Below, piece by piece: positions 1 through 6,400 of a DNA stretch of 10,063 nt. Both the position numbers and the translations under genes were made by a program. The notes beneath the pieces were generated by a model, which was not told where the DNA came from, ran no database searches, and saw nothing but the letters and a program-made list of their open reading frames with translations. Each line of letters starts with the position of its first letter. Within the stretch, counting starts at the first letter, position 1. Where the stretch lies: contig JAUWRZ010000045.1 in NCBI GenBank assembly GCA_030610325.1, positions 1-10,063 on the forward strand, in the 5' to 3' direction. This stretch comes from Sulfurimonadaceae bacterium (GTDB lineage Bacteria > Campylobacterota > Campylobacteria > Campylobacterales > Sulfurimonadaceae).

Positions 1-2
1 TA

Positions 3-68
3 CAAGATCCGGATGCAGCTCCAAAGATGAGGAAGTATATTCCATTCTGGGCAGTCGAAAATACTTGA
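3..68 (+). other. possible 3' end of a plus-strand gene cut by the window edge
   Basis: Reading from base 3 gives 21 sense codons, including DAAPKMRKYIPFWAVE, before a TGA at 66-68. This could be the C-terminus of a protein whose body lies to the left. I do not recognise it. Competing readings are also open here: a second plus frame stays open to about 79, and the minus strand has an ATG at 45-43 (MEYTSSSLEL...) running off the left edge without a Shine-Dalgarno. An open stretch this short is expected by chance, so the call is weak. Confidence 0.2.
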
Positions 69-145
69 CGGGTATTTGATGATTTTACAATATAGTTATA
101 AAGAGCCACTATTTTAGGGCTTATTTTACTTGATGGGTATTTGAT
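62..145. repeat. 19-bp direct repeat, two copies 65 bp apart
   Basis: TACTTGAYGGGTATTTGAT occurs at 62-80 and 127-145 with one difference (C or T at the eighth base). Similarity falls away quickly outside these 19 bases. The first copy overlaps the TGA that may end a gene at 66-68. Two copies at this spacing do not make a CRISPR array. A regulator site or the trace of a local duplication are both possible, and the sequence does not decide between them. Confidence 0.6.
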
Positions 146-194
146 AGGTTGAAGATAATATGGTCGTTTTATAGAATACTGTGATGCCTGTATG

Positions 195-237
195 ATACGA
201 CTTCTCTTTACAAAAGAGGTTAAAGGATGTGTCGTAT
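195..237. other. nested hairpin in the intergenic stretch downstream of moeA
   Basis: ATACGAC (195-201) pairs with GTCGTAT (231-237). Inside, CTCTTT (204-209) pairs with AAAGAG (213-218) around a 3-nt loop. The region 69-303 has no convincing gene, so this may be part of a 3' boundary. No T-run follows on either strand, so it is not a classical intrinsic terminator. Confidence 0.4.
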
Positions 238-256
238 AGGATAAAGTCAGGAGGAT

Positions 257-288
257 CTCTCGTTATAAATAAGAGTTGATAACGAGAG
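257..288 (-). terminator. perfect 10-bp stem-loop after moeA, possible weak terminator
   Basis: CTCTCGTTAT (257-266) and ATAACGAGAG (279-288) form a perfect 10-bp stem with a 12-nt loop, starting 16 bases past the moeA stop codon. Position and symmetry suit an operon-end structure. The minus-strand continuation (ATCCTCCTGAC) has no U-tract, so factor-independent termination is doubtful. It could instead protect the 3' end of the moaD-moaE-moeA mRNA. Confidence 0.4.
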
Positions 289-303
289 GGTGATCTGTAA
301 GAT

Positions 304-1515
304 CTAAAACTGATCGAGTAATATCACATTGACTGCCATCCCGGCTTCAAGGTCCCCGTCATCTTCTCCTGTTATCATCAGCGCGGTATCTCCAAGCATA
401 TTGTTCAAGATGGCAGAGGTGCCGATGATCTTACCTTCGAAGTCGACCATAAAACGTCCCTCTTCGATGGAGAGGTTACAGGCGGTGAACTCCGTCTTTT
501 TTGAGCGCTTGGCAAAAGGCTCTTTCAGTGTTGCTTCGATGATCTTCAAGCCTTGTGTGGCTCCCAGCATCCGTGTGATAAGCGGAACGGCGTAGAGGAT
601 GGCTGTGACAGTCGCAGAGTAGGCAAATCCCGGAAGAGCGAGAAGGTATTTGTGTCCGTGCTGGGCGATCATGATATGCTGGCCGGGTTTGATCTTGACC
701 CCTTTGTACATCACTTCAGCGCCAAGTCTCGGGATGATATCTTTGACAAGATCAAAATCGCCTACACTGACACCTCCGGTACTGATGATGATATCTGCCG
801 TGGCCAGTGCATTCTTAAAGACCTGCATTATCGACGCCTCATCATCTTCTGTCGTCCCAAGCTGGATCACCTCGGCTCCGGCCATCTGTGCGATCGCAGC
901 GATGGTATAGTTGTTTGAACTGCGGATCTGTGAGGAGTTCTTTGCCGGTTCTCCAAGGTCGAGGATCTCACTGCCAGTAGCGATGATGGCGACCTTTGGA
1001 CGTACGGCGACAGGGATCATCACCAGGCCAAGCTCGGCCATGACACCGATCTCGGCGAAACTGATCTTACTTCCTTTTTTGATAAGGGTCTCACCTTTGT
1101 GATAGCTCTCTGCGACAGGACGGACACTAAAGCCTTTGGGGACGCTCTCATCGATGATGATGACATCCTCTTCGACCGTGACGTTCTCTATCTGTATAAG
1201 GGTGTCGGCACCTTCAGGCATCGCGGCTCCGGTGAAGGTCTTGATGCAGATACCTGCTTCGACCTGACGAGTCTCATCATGACCGGCGGGGTTGATCCCG
1301 GCGATGGCGATACGTCCGTGGGCAAGGTCGCTGTGTACGACGGCATAACCATCCATCGCAGCCGTCGCGAAGGCTGGGTAGTTATCTTTAGCGACGATAT
1401 CTTCGGCAAGTATGCGTCCGATCGTATCGCTGAGAAAGACTTTTTCGCTGCGTTGTGATCCGACATCCAAAAGACTAAGCATATCCTGGGAGGTCTCGTA
1501 GGAGATGAAACTCAT
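304..1515 (-). CDS. moeA: MoeA, molybdopterin molybdotransferase
   Basis: MoeA inserts molybdate into adenylylated molybdopterin, the last step in making basic molybdenum cofactor in the cytosol. The 403 residues match the family's usual length of about 400. Visible motifs in order: TAAMDGYAV (51-59), TGAAMPEG (95-102), the MoaB/Mog-fold core with ATGSE (179-183), QIRSSNNY (196-203), STGGVSVGDFDLVKD (245-259) and KIKPG (275-279), then the C-terminal beta domain with GTSAILNNML (365-374). The usual LPGNPVSA signature reads LPGFAYSA (294-301), so its N-P pair is lost. The ATG at 1515 has AAAGGA a few bases upstream, within the last codons of moaE, and follows the moaE stop by 2 nt. It is the last gene of the moaD-moaE-moeA operon. 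Campylobacterota often carry more than one MoeA, so this may be one of two paralogues (inference). Confidence 0.93.
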   Translation of the reverse strand: MSFISYETSQDMLSLLDVGSQRSEKVFLSDTIGRILAEDIVAKDNYPAFATAAMDGYAVVHSDLAHGRIAIAGINPAGHDETRQVEAGICIKTFTGAAMPEGADTLIQIENVTVEEDVIIIDESVPKGFSVRPVAESYHKGETLIKKGSKISFAEIGVMAELGLVMIPVAVRPKVAIIATGSEILDLGEPAKNSSQIRSSNNYTIAAIAQMAGAEVIQLGTTEDDEASIMQVFKNALATADIIISTGGVSVGDFDLVKDIIPRLGAEVMYKGVKIKPGQHIMIAQHGHKYLLALPGFAYSATVTAILYAVPLITRMLGATQGLKIIEATLKEPFAKRSKKTEFTACNLSIEEGRFMVDFEGKIIGTSAILNNMLGDTALMITGEDDGDLEAGMAVNVILLDQF

Positions 1516-1517
1516 TG

Positions 1518-1958
1518 TTATCCTTTAAGTAGTCCGCTACCGCTGATCGGAGTCGAACGGTCTTTAGCGTAGATACGTTCGCCATCTTTAAGGTCATACT
1601 TCCAGATAGGAGCAGAAGCCTTGAAGTCTTCGACGAAGAGGTCGATCGTCTCCAGTGCGACACGGCGTTTTGGGGAGAAGACCGCCGCGATATAGGAGGA
1701 GTGATGCAAAGGGACATCCCCTCTGCTATGGGCCATCTTGACGAGAGCACCTGCCTCTTTTGCGCGCTGCTGCCACGCATCGAACCATGAGGCAAGGATA
1801 GGCTCATAGATATCGAAGCTCAGGCCGTCTATCTCATCTTCGGCGCGAACCGTCCCGATAAAGGGGATGTAGGCACCATAATTACTCATGGCCTCCTCCT
1901 CATACCAGCGCTGTAAGATAGTCGGGACGTCAAGTGCTCCATCATAAAGCTCGACCAT
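1518..1958 (-). CDS. moaE: MoaE, large subunit of molybdopterin synthase
   Basis: MoaE pairs with MoaD to put two sulfurs on cyclic pyranopterin monophosphate, giving the dithiolene of molybdopterin. The protein has 146 residues, normal for the family. Seen in order: GAYIPFIGTVR (28-38), the HSRGDVPL turn (77-84) that stands for the family's HRxGxLxxGE, SPKRR (95-99), and APIWK (116-120), where the lysine matches the conserved catalytic lysine of the PIWK motif. The family's usual acidic residue after the HRxG turn is replaced by HHSS. I start at ATG 1958 because GGAGGT (1969-1964) lies 5 nt upstream. An in-frame TTG at 1964 overlaps that ribosome binding site and is unlikely. The gene sits 2 nt after moaD and 2 nt before moeA, so translational coupling is likely. 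Confidence 0.93.
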   Translation of the reverse strand: MVELYDGALDVPTILQRWYEEEAMSNYGAYIPFIGTVRAEDEIDGLSFDIYEPILASWFDAWQQRAKEAGALVKMAHSRGDVPLHHSSYIAAVFSPKRRVALETIDLFVEDFKASAPIWKYDLKDGERIYAKDRSTPISGSGLLKG

Positions 1959-1960
1959 AC

Positions 1961-2182
1961 TCAACCTCCACAGACCGGTGGTAGAAGAGAGACCTTGTCC
2001 CCGGCTTTAAGTGGAGTGTCAAGGGAGGCGACGAGGGTGTCATTGACAGCGACAGCAGCGGTCTCCAGCCACTCTCTGACCTCTTTGTCATGATGCAGCT
2101 GATTGGCGACATCACGAAGAGAGGATGCTTCGAGTTCGATACTTGCTTTTTGTATCGGCCCTAAAAATTCAATACGTACCAT
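1961..2182 (-). CDS. moaD: MoaD, sulfur-carrier subunit of molybdopterin synthase
   Basis: MoaD is a ubiquitin-like beta-grasp protein. In the family, its C-terminal glycine is adenylylated by MoeB, converted to a thiocarboxylate, and inserted into the MoaE active site as sulfur donor. This copy is 73 residues. It shows the N-terminal strand MVRIEFLGPI (1-10), the AVNDTLV segment (45-51), and the diagnostic end GDKVSLLPPVCGG (61-73). An in-frame ATG at 2248 would add 22 residues but lies upstream of the TATAAT box at 2214-2219, and the added residues do not look like MoaD. ATG 2182 gives the expected family N-terminus, though its Shine-Dalgarno is poor (GGGGTC). It is the first gene of the moaD-moaE-moeA unit. 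Confidence 0.9.
   Translation of the reverse strand: MVRIEFLGPIQKASIELEASSLRDVANQLHHDKEVREWLETAAVAVNDTLVASLDTPLKAGDKVSLLPPVCGG
1964..1969 (-). promoter_or_regulatory. moaE ribosome binding site formed by the MoaD Gly-Gly codons
   Basis: The last two sense codons of moaD, GGA and GGT, encode the essential C-terminal Gly-Gly and together spell GGAGGT, a near-ideal Shine-Dalgarno. It is 5 nt upstream of the moaE ATG. This spacing fixes the moaE start at 1958. Confidence 0.8.
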
Positions 2183-2213
2183 AGAAAAGACCCCATAGGT
2201 TTTAGTTTTGGTG

Positions 2214-2219
2214 ATTATA
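2214..2219 (-). promoter_or_regulatory. -10 box (TATAAT) of the moaD-moaE-moeA operon
   Basis: A perfect TATAAT on the minus strand precedes moaD, placing the transcript start near 2207 and giving a leader of about 25 nt. No good TTGACA is found 16-18 nt upstream (TTAAGC is nearest), which fits Campylobacterota housekeeping promoters, where the -35 is poorly conserved. I see no clear ModE-type operator. Confidence 0.55.
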
Positions 2220-2348
2220 GCTAAAGCAAGATTAGTGCTTAAAGTCATCGATGGACTCTCATGACTGTTGCGATCTGGATGTTACTTTATTCTTTGCAGA
2301 ATAATATGTGTGATGGTGAAATACAACGAAGCAAAAAGAAAGTAAGAG

Positions 2349-2354
2349 TATAAT
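2349..2354 (+). promoter_or_regulatory. -10 box (TATAAT) pointing at the mqnA-like gene
   Basis: A perfect plus-strand TATAAT predicts a transcript start at about 2361. This is just before the left end of the inserted element at 2364. There is no convincing -35. Without the element, the box would lie roughly 17 bases before the AAGGAG of the mqnA-like gene, a normal promoter-to-RBS spacing. I therefore take it as that gene's native promoter (inference). Confidence 0.5.
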
Positions 2355-2403
2355 CCCACCATCAAGGGCACCTCTAACAATCCTGTGCATCATCAGCGTC
2401 TCG

Positions 2404-2485
2404 TACGACTTTGTGATCAAGGCAGGACCTTGTCAGCGTAACTGGTTACGGTGGCAAGGAGCTAACGCAGACTCACGATGTCGTA
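2404..2485. repeat. palindrome A inside the element
   Basis: Outer stem: TACGAC (2404-2409) with GTCGTA (2480-2485), followed after one mismatch by TTGTGA (2411-2416) with TCACGA (2473-2478). Inner stem: 2428-2442 with 2445-2459, 15-base arms with one wobble and one mismatch, closing on CGTAAC/GTTACG. A GCCC-TTCG-GG mini-hairpin follows at about 2492-2501. As RNA the wobbles favour the plus strand, the direction of mqnA transcription. Confidence 0.7.
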
Positions 2486-2501
2486 TGTGACGCCCTTCGG
2501 G

Positions 2502-2600
2502 AGGCCAAAGAAGGTGCAAGCTATCGTCCTAAGCTCTTTTGAATTACCTACGGGTAGTCCTACAAGACCTTAAGACAATATCTCACACCTTCTTTGACCT
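2502..2600. repeat. palindrome B inside the element
   Basis: AGGCCAAAGAAGGTG (2502-2516) pairs with 2586-2600 at 14 of 15 positions. The stem continues inward with about 16 of 22 positions paired between 2519-2540 and 2562-2583. The tip contains CTACGGGTAG. Its mismatches are C-A on the plus strand but G-T wobbles on the minus strand, the opposite bias to palindrome A. This suggests DNA-level symmetry that has decayed as much as a conserved RNA fold. Confidence 0.65.
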
Positions 2601-2652
2601 CTGATGATATACAGGGTTGTTAGAGGTGCCCTTTAAGACTAAGGAGTGCTCA

Positions 2653-3303
2653 ATGGTCTTTGGCAAGATAGAATATCTGAACCTACTTCCCTTTTATGTC
2701 TTTATGAAACGCTATGCCAAGAGTACCCGTCACCATATGAGCCTGCAGTATAAAAAAGGGGTCCCTTCCAAGATCAACCGTGATTTTTTGGCGCGAAGGG
2801 TGGATGCTGCTTTTATCTCCAGTATCACTGCGCGGGGATGCCATGCGGCACCTTTGGGCATCATCGCCAGAAAAGAGGTGTTGAGTGTCCTGTTGCTTCC
2901 CGGAGACAAGGACATCGAAGACAGCGCTTCAGCGACATCGAATGTCTTGGCAAAGGTCCTTGGTATGCGAGGAGAGGTGATCATCGGCGATAACGCTCTA
3001 AAGCTCTACCTCGGCGGAAGTGAAGCGGATGATCTGGCCAAGATCTGGTATGAGAGATACCAACTGCCTTTCGTCTTTGCCTTGCTCTGTCATCACAACC
3101 ACCATCGGCAGATGGATGGGCTCTCACGTACTTTTTTGAGACAAAGACATAAGATCCCCCAGTACCTTCTGCTAAAAGCCTCTGCTCAGACAGGAGTCGC
3201 TCCCAAGGATATCCTTCACTATCTTGAGTTCATCTCTTACGAGGTGGACAGTAAAGCGATGCGGGGCTTAAAAAAGTTCTGGCGACTTACTGACACGCTT
3301 TGA
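2653..3303 (+). CDS. mqnA: MqnA-like protein (chorismate dehydratase family, futalosine menaquinone pathway)
   Basis: MqnA dehydrates chorismate to 3-[(1-carboxyvinyl)oxy]benzoate, the first step of the futalosine route to menaquinone. Campylobacterota use this route and rely on menaquinone for respiration. The 216-residue protein has the family's substrate-binding-protein fold signature: KIEYLNLLPFY near the N-terminus (5-15), DAAFISSI (51-58), SATSNVLAKVL (93-103), VIIGDNAL (109-116) matching the family's IGDxAL, and DLAKIWYERYQLPFVFALL (127-145) matching the D-L-x-x-x-W...LPFVFA motif. It is somewhat short for MqnA. A Cys/His-rich run (CHHNHH, 146-151) follows the LPFVFA motif. The start is ATG 2653, with AAGGAG at 2641-2646; an in-frame TTG at 2617 lies inside the element's terminal repeat. 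Its promoter region is interrupted by the element. The related MqnD family is the main alternative. Confidence 0.8.
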   Translation: MVFGKIEYLNLLPFYVFMKRYAKSTRHHMSLQYKKGVPSKINRDFLARRVDAAFISSITARGCHAAPLGIIARKEVLSVLLLPGDKDIEDSASATSNVLAKVLGMRGEVIIGDNALKLYLGGSEADDLAKIWYERYQLPFVFALLCHHNHHRQMDGLSRTFLRQRHKIPQYLLLKASAQTGVAPKDILHYLEFISYEVDSKAMRGLKKFWRLTDTL

Positions 3304-3367
3304 GCCTGCCTCTACCGTAAAATAACACGATAACTCTATTTATCATCTCTCTTAAGGGCGCATGCGT

Positions 3368-3373
3368 TATGAT
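3368..3373 (+). promoter_or_regulatory. possible -10 box (TATGAT) for the glutamate dehydrogenase gene
   Basis: TATGAT lies 35 bases before the ATG, next to an 8-bp palindrome CGCATGCG (3359-3366). There is no credible -35. The 105-bp gap after the mqnA-like gene leaves room for a separate promoter, but read-through from upstream is equally possible. Confidence 0.3.
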
Positions 3374-3408
3374 CTATTAAGAAATAAATCGCATCGGAGA
3401 GAAAGACC

Positions 3409-6400
3409 ATGCCCCTGGAAAATGAACTAAACGCCATATGTGCACAGCTTTTGACATCAGAAGACCTCGATGTCTCCCATGAACTTTTTGAGAAGATCCA
3501 GCGGGAGAACATCGTCACCCGGATATCGCTGCAGGGCAAGAACGCATCAGTGCGTATCTTCGCTGTCCGGCAGCTCTATCTTTCCGAGATAACACCGGTC
3601 CTTCATAATTTCGGCTTCAACATCATCGATGAGGTGGCCTATACCATCGAGAAAGAGAAAAAATCGGTCTATATCAACCGGTTCAATCTTAAGCTCGATG
3701 ATCCTGGACAGATCAAAAAAGCACAGGGAAACATCGAGTCAGTGGTCTCTGAGGCACTCTCGGGCGAGATCGTGACTCGAAGCAGGCTCTTCTCTCTGGT
3801 CTATAAGCAGAACCTCTCTATCCGGCAGGTCACACTGCTTCGGGCACTCATCGAGTATATTGACCAGACGATACTCTCATTTAACTATGAGAGCATACTG
3901 AGTACATTGACCTCTTATGATGAGATAGCACACCTCTTCATCCACTACTTCTCAGCAAAGTTCAAACCATCATTAAGTGGTAGGAAACAGAAGATCAAAG
4001 AGCTGGAGACACTGATCGAGGAGAGCATAAAGAAAGTCCCGCAGATCATGGATGACAAGATACTGAAGATCACCTATGCACTCTTGCAAGACCTCATACG
4101 TACGAACTACTATCTCGATCGTGACTCGATCGCCCTGAAGATCGATACCCGAAGCTTCTCTGAGAACCTCAAAGGACTTCAGCCAAATATAGAAGCCTTT
4201 GTCTACCATCCGGAGTTTAGCGGCCTGCATCTGCGTATGAGTCTGATCAGTCGGGGTGGCTTGCGTTGGAGTGAGCGGCATGAGGACTATCGAAGTGAGG
4301 TGAAGTCACTGATGACGACACAGGAAGGCAAGAACTCCATCATCATCCCTGACGGTGCGAAGGGTGGTTTTGTCATCCGTAAAGAGAAATCTGAGATCAC
4401 GAAAGAGTACTTCACCGAGATCTACAGTATGTTTATCAACAACTTGCTTGACCTTGTCGATAATCGGGTGGAAGGTGAGATCGTCCGTGATAAAGATGTA
4501 GTGGCTTATGATGGGGATGACTCCTATTTTGTAGTAGCGGCAGATAAAGGTACGGCTTCGATGAGTGATGTGGCCAATGCTATAGCCATCGAGCGTGGTT
4601 ACTGGCTTGGCGATGCATTTGCCAGTGGAGGTTCTAACGGCTTTGGCCATAAAGAGTTGGGTATTACGGCTAAGGGATCGTTGATGTCGACTAAGCGTTT
4701 CTTTATTGAGAAGGGTGTCGATTTCTATAAAGATACAGTCACTGTAGTAGGTATTGGTTCGATGAACGGTGATGTGTTTGGTAATGGTATGCTTGAGTCC
4801 AAAGCGTTCAAACTTCTCGCAGCGATCTCGCATAAAGAGATCTTTATCGACCCTGACCCCATCCCTCTGATCGCTTTTGAAGAGCGACAGCGTCTTTTTA
4901 TCGCTAAAAGTGGTGGCTGGAGTCACTATAATCAAAGCCTGATCTCAAGCGGAGGGGGCATCTTCCTACGCTCAGATAAGGCCATAGAGTTGAGTGCAGA
5001 GATAAAAAAGATGCTCCCTACATCTAAAAAGGTGATGAGTGGCGAAGAGCTTAGCCGGAGACTGCTGAGTATGAAAGTCGATCTCTTCTTCAACGGTGGG
5101 GTCGGGACCTACGTCAAAGGTGCGGATGAGAACAATCTTGATATCGGTGATAAACAGAATGAAGCGGTACGTCTTGATGCTTCAGAGCTGCAAGCAGAGA
5201 TGGTCTGTGAAGGCGGTAATCTTGGCTTTACGCAAAAGGCGCGAATAGAGTATGCCCTTGCCGGAGGTAAGATCAATATCGATGGCATAGACAACGCGGC
5301 CGGTGTTGATACCTCTGACCATGAGGTCAACCTGAAGATACTGCTTAATATCATCGTCGAGAAGGGACTGGTCGAGCGTAAAGAGGCCGATAAACTGTTG
5401 CAGTCACTGACTGATCAGGTAGTCAACATGGTGCTCTGGAGCAACTATCACCAGGCGCTTGCCATCTCACGTGATGAGTACCTGAGTCGCTACTATCTAC
5501 CTGATTTCATCACGGCAATCGAGGTCCTTGAGAGTCAGGTCAGTATCTTTAAACGGCATGATTTTTACATCCCGAAAAACGAGAACATCCGTGATATCAT
5601 CACTAAAGAGGAGAGCATCGTCCGTCCGGTACTAAGCTCACTGCTCTCCTACAGTAAGATCTTCGTCAAGAACCAGCTGCTTGAGAGTGACCTGCTTGAG
5701 GAGAGCTTCGCTGTCGATTATCTTTTTAAGTACTTCCCTAAATCCTTTATCGGTGCCTATGAACATGAGATCAGTAATCATCCGCTTCGCCGGGAGATCA
5801 TGGCGACAGTCATCGCCGATATCGTGATAAACCTGCAGGGTGCGACCTTTATAGCTGACTATCATAAGCTCGATCCTGAACGGTTCCTGATCAAGATCAA
5901 GTCTTATCTTATCGGTAATCAACTCTTTGGGGCTAATGATATACGTTATGAACTTTACCGTCATGATTATGAGCTTGAGCCTGAAAAGCAGTATGAACTT
6001 CTCAATGAGATAGAACATACTCTCAACTTCAGTACCCGCTGGATGGTGAAGTATCTTAATGATTACCAGATCGATGCTGCTCATCTGCTTGATTATAAAG
6101 AGAAGCTCTTTGAGCTACTTGGTGAGATCAATGCCAATGGTACGAAGGAGATACTACCGGACAATCCGGAGTTCAACCGTTTCTTCCATGTGATAGACTA
6201 TCTTCGGTTCGCAGTCGCTGCGATCATGATCAAAGAGAACACGCACCACTCTTTTGAGAACGTAGCTGTCCTCTTCTACCTCATAGTCAATGAGTTTAAG
6301 ATCCTGGAGATGATCAACTCTCTTGATGAGATAGAGATCGTCTCAGAGAGTGACAAGATACTTCGTCATCAGGTGATGCAGTTCATCGAGTTCATCGTAG

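Larger units (their letters stand above)
2364..2633. mobile_element. MITE-like non-coding element, 270 bp, with 33-bp terminal inverted repeats
   Basis: The ends are inverted copies of each other. Positions 2364-2396 and the reverse complement of 2601-2633 agree at 30 of 33 bases, with a perfect outer 17 bases (AAGGGCACCTCTAACAA). The interior has no open reading frame of useful length. It is filled by two palindromes, at 2404-2485 and 2502-2600. Matched ends with a structured, non-coding middle indicate a non-autonomous element moved by a transposase encoded elsewhere; I cannot name that family. No clean target-site duplication is visible (ATCA or TCAA on the left, TTAA on the right), so the insertion is old or its ends are slightly misjudged. 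A diverged single end of the same type occurs at 9313-9347. It accounts for most of the 470-bp gap between moaD and the mqnA-like gene. Confidence 0.75.

Noticed and set aside
62..145. CRISPR array
   Set aside because: Only two 19-bp units with a 46-bp gap, no third copy and no cas genes nearby.
1475..1807. 110-codon open frame on the minus strand overlapping moaE and moeA
   Set aside because: An out-of-frame shadow of moaE; the real frame has all the MoaE motifs.
2183..2248. N-terminal extension of moaD from ATG 2248
   Set aside because: The extension covers the TATAAT box, has no family similarity, and the 73-residue form already has the normal MoaD N-terminus.
2397..2600. Remnant of a transposase gene inside the element
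   Set aside because: All six frames are broken by stops. The longest minus-strand stretch (with GLPKGVTYDIVSLR) is about 40 codons, unrecognised, and falls in the palindromes.
2617..2652. TTG start of the mqnA-like gene at 2617
   Set aside because: It lies in the element's terminal repeat, while ATG 2653 has a good AAGGAG and begins right at the conserved N-terminal motif.
2364..2652. Molybdenum-cofactor or other known riboswitch, suggested by the structured leader near moa genes
   Set aside because: The structure is bounded exactly by terminal inverted repeats and faces mqnA, not the moa operon; no known riboswitch core was recognised.
4306..4935. 209-codon open frame antisense to the glutamate dehydrogenase gene
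   Set aside because: The plus strand here encodes the invariant catalytic core of the enzyme. The antisense translation has no recognisable motif and no ribosome binding site.
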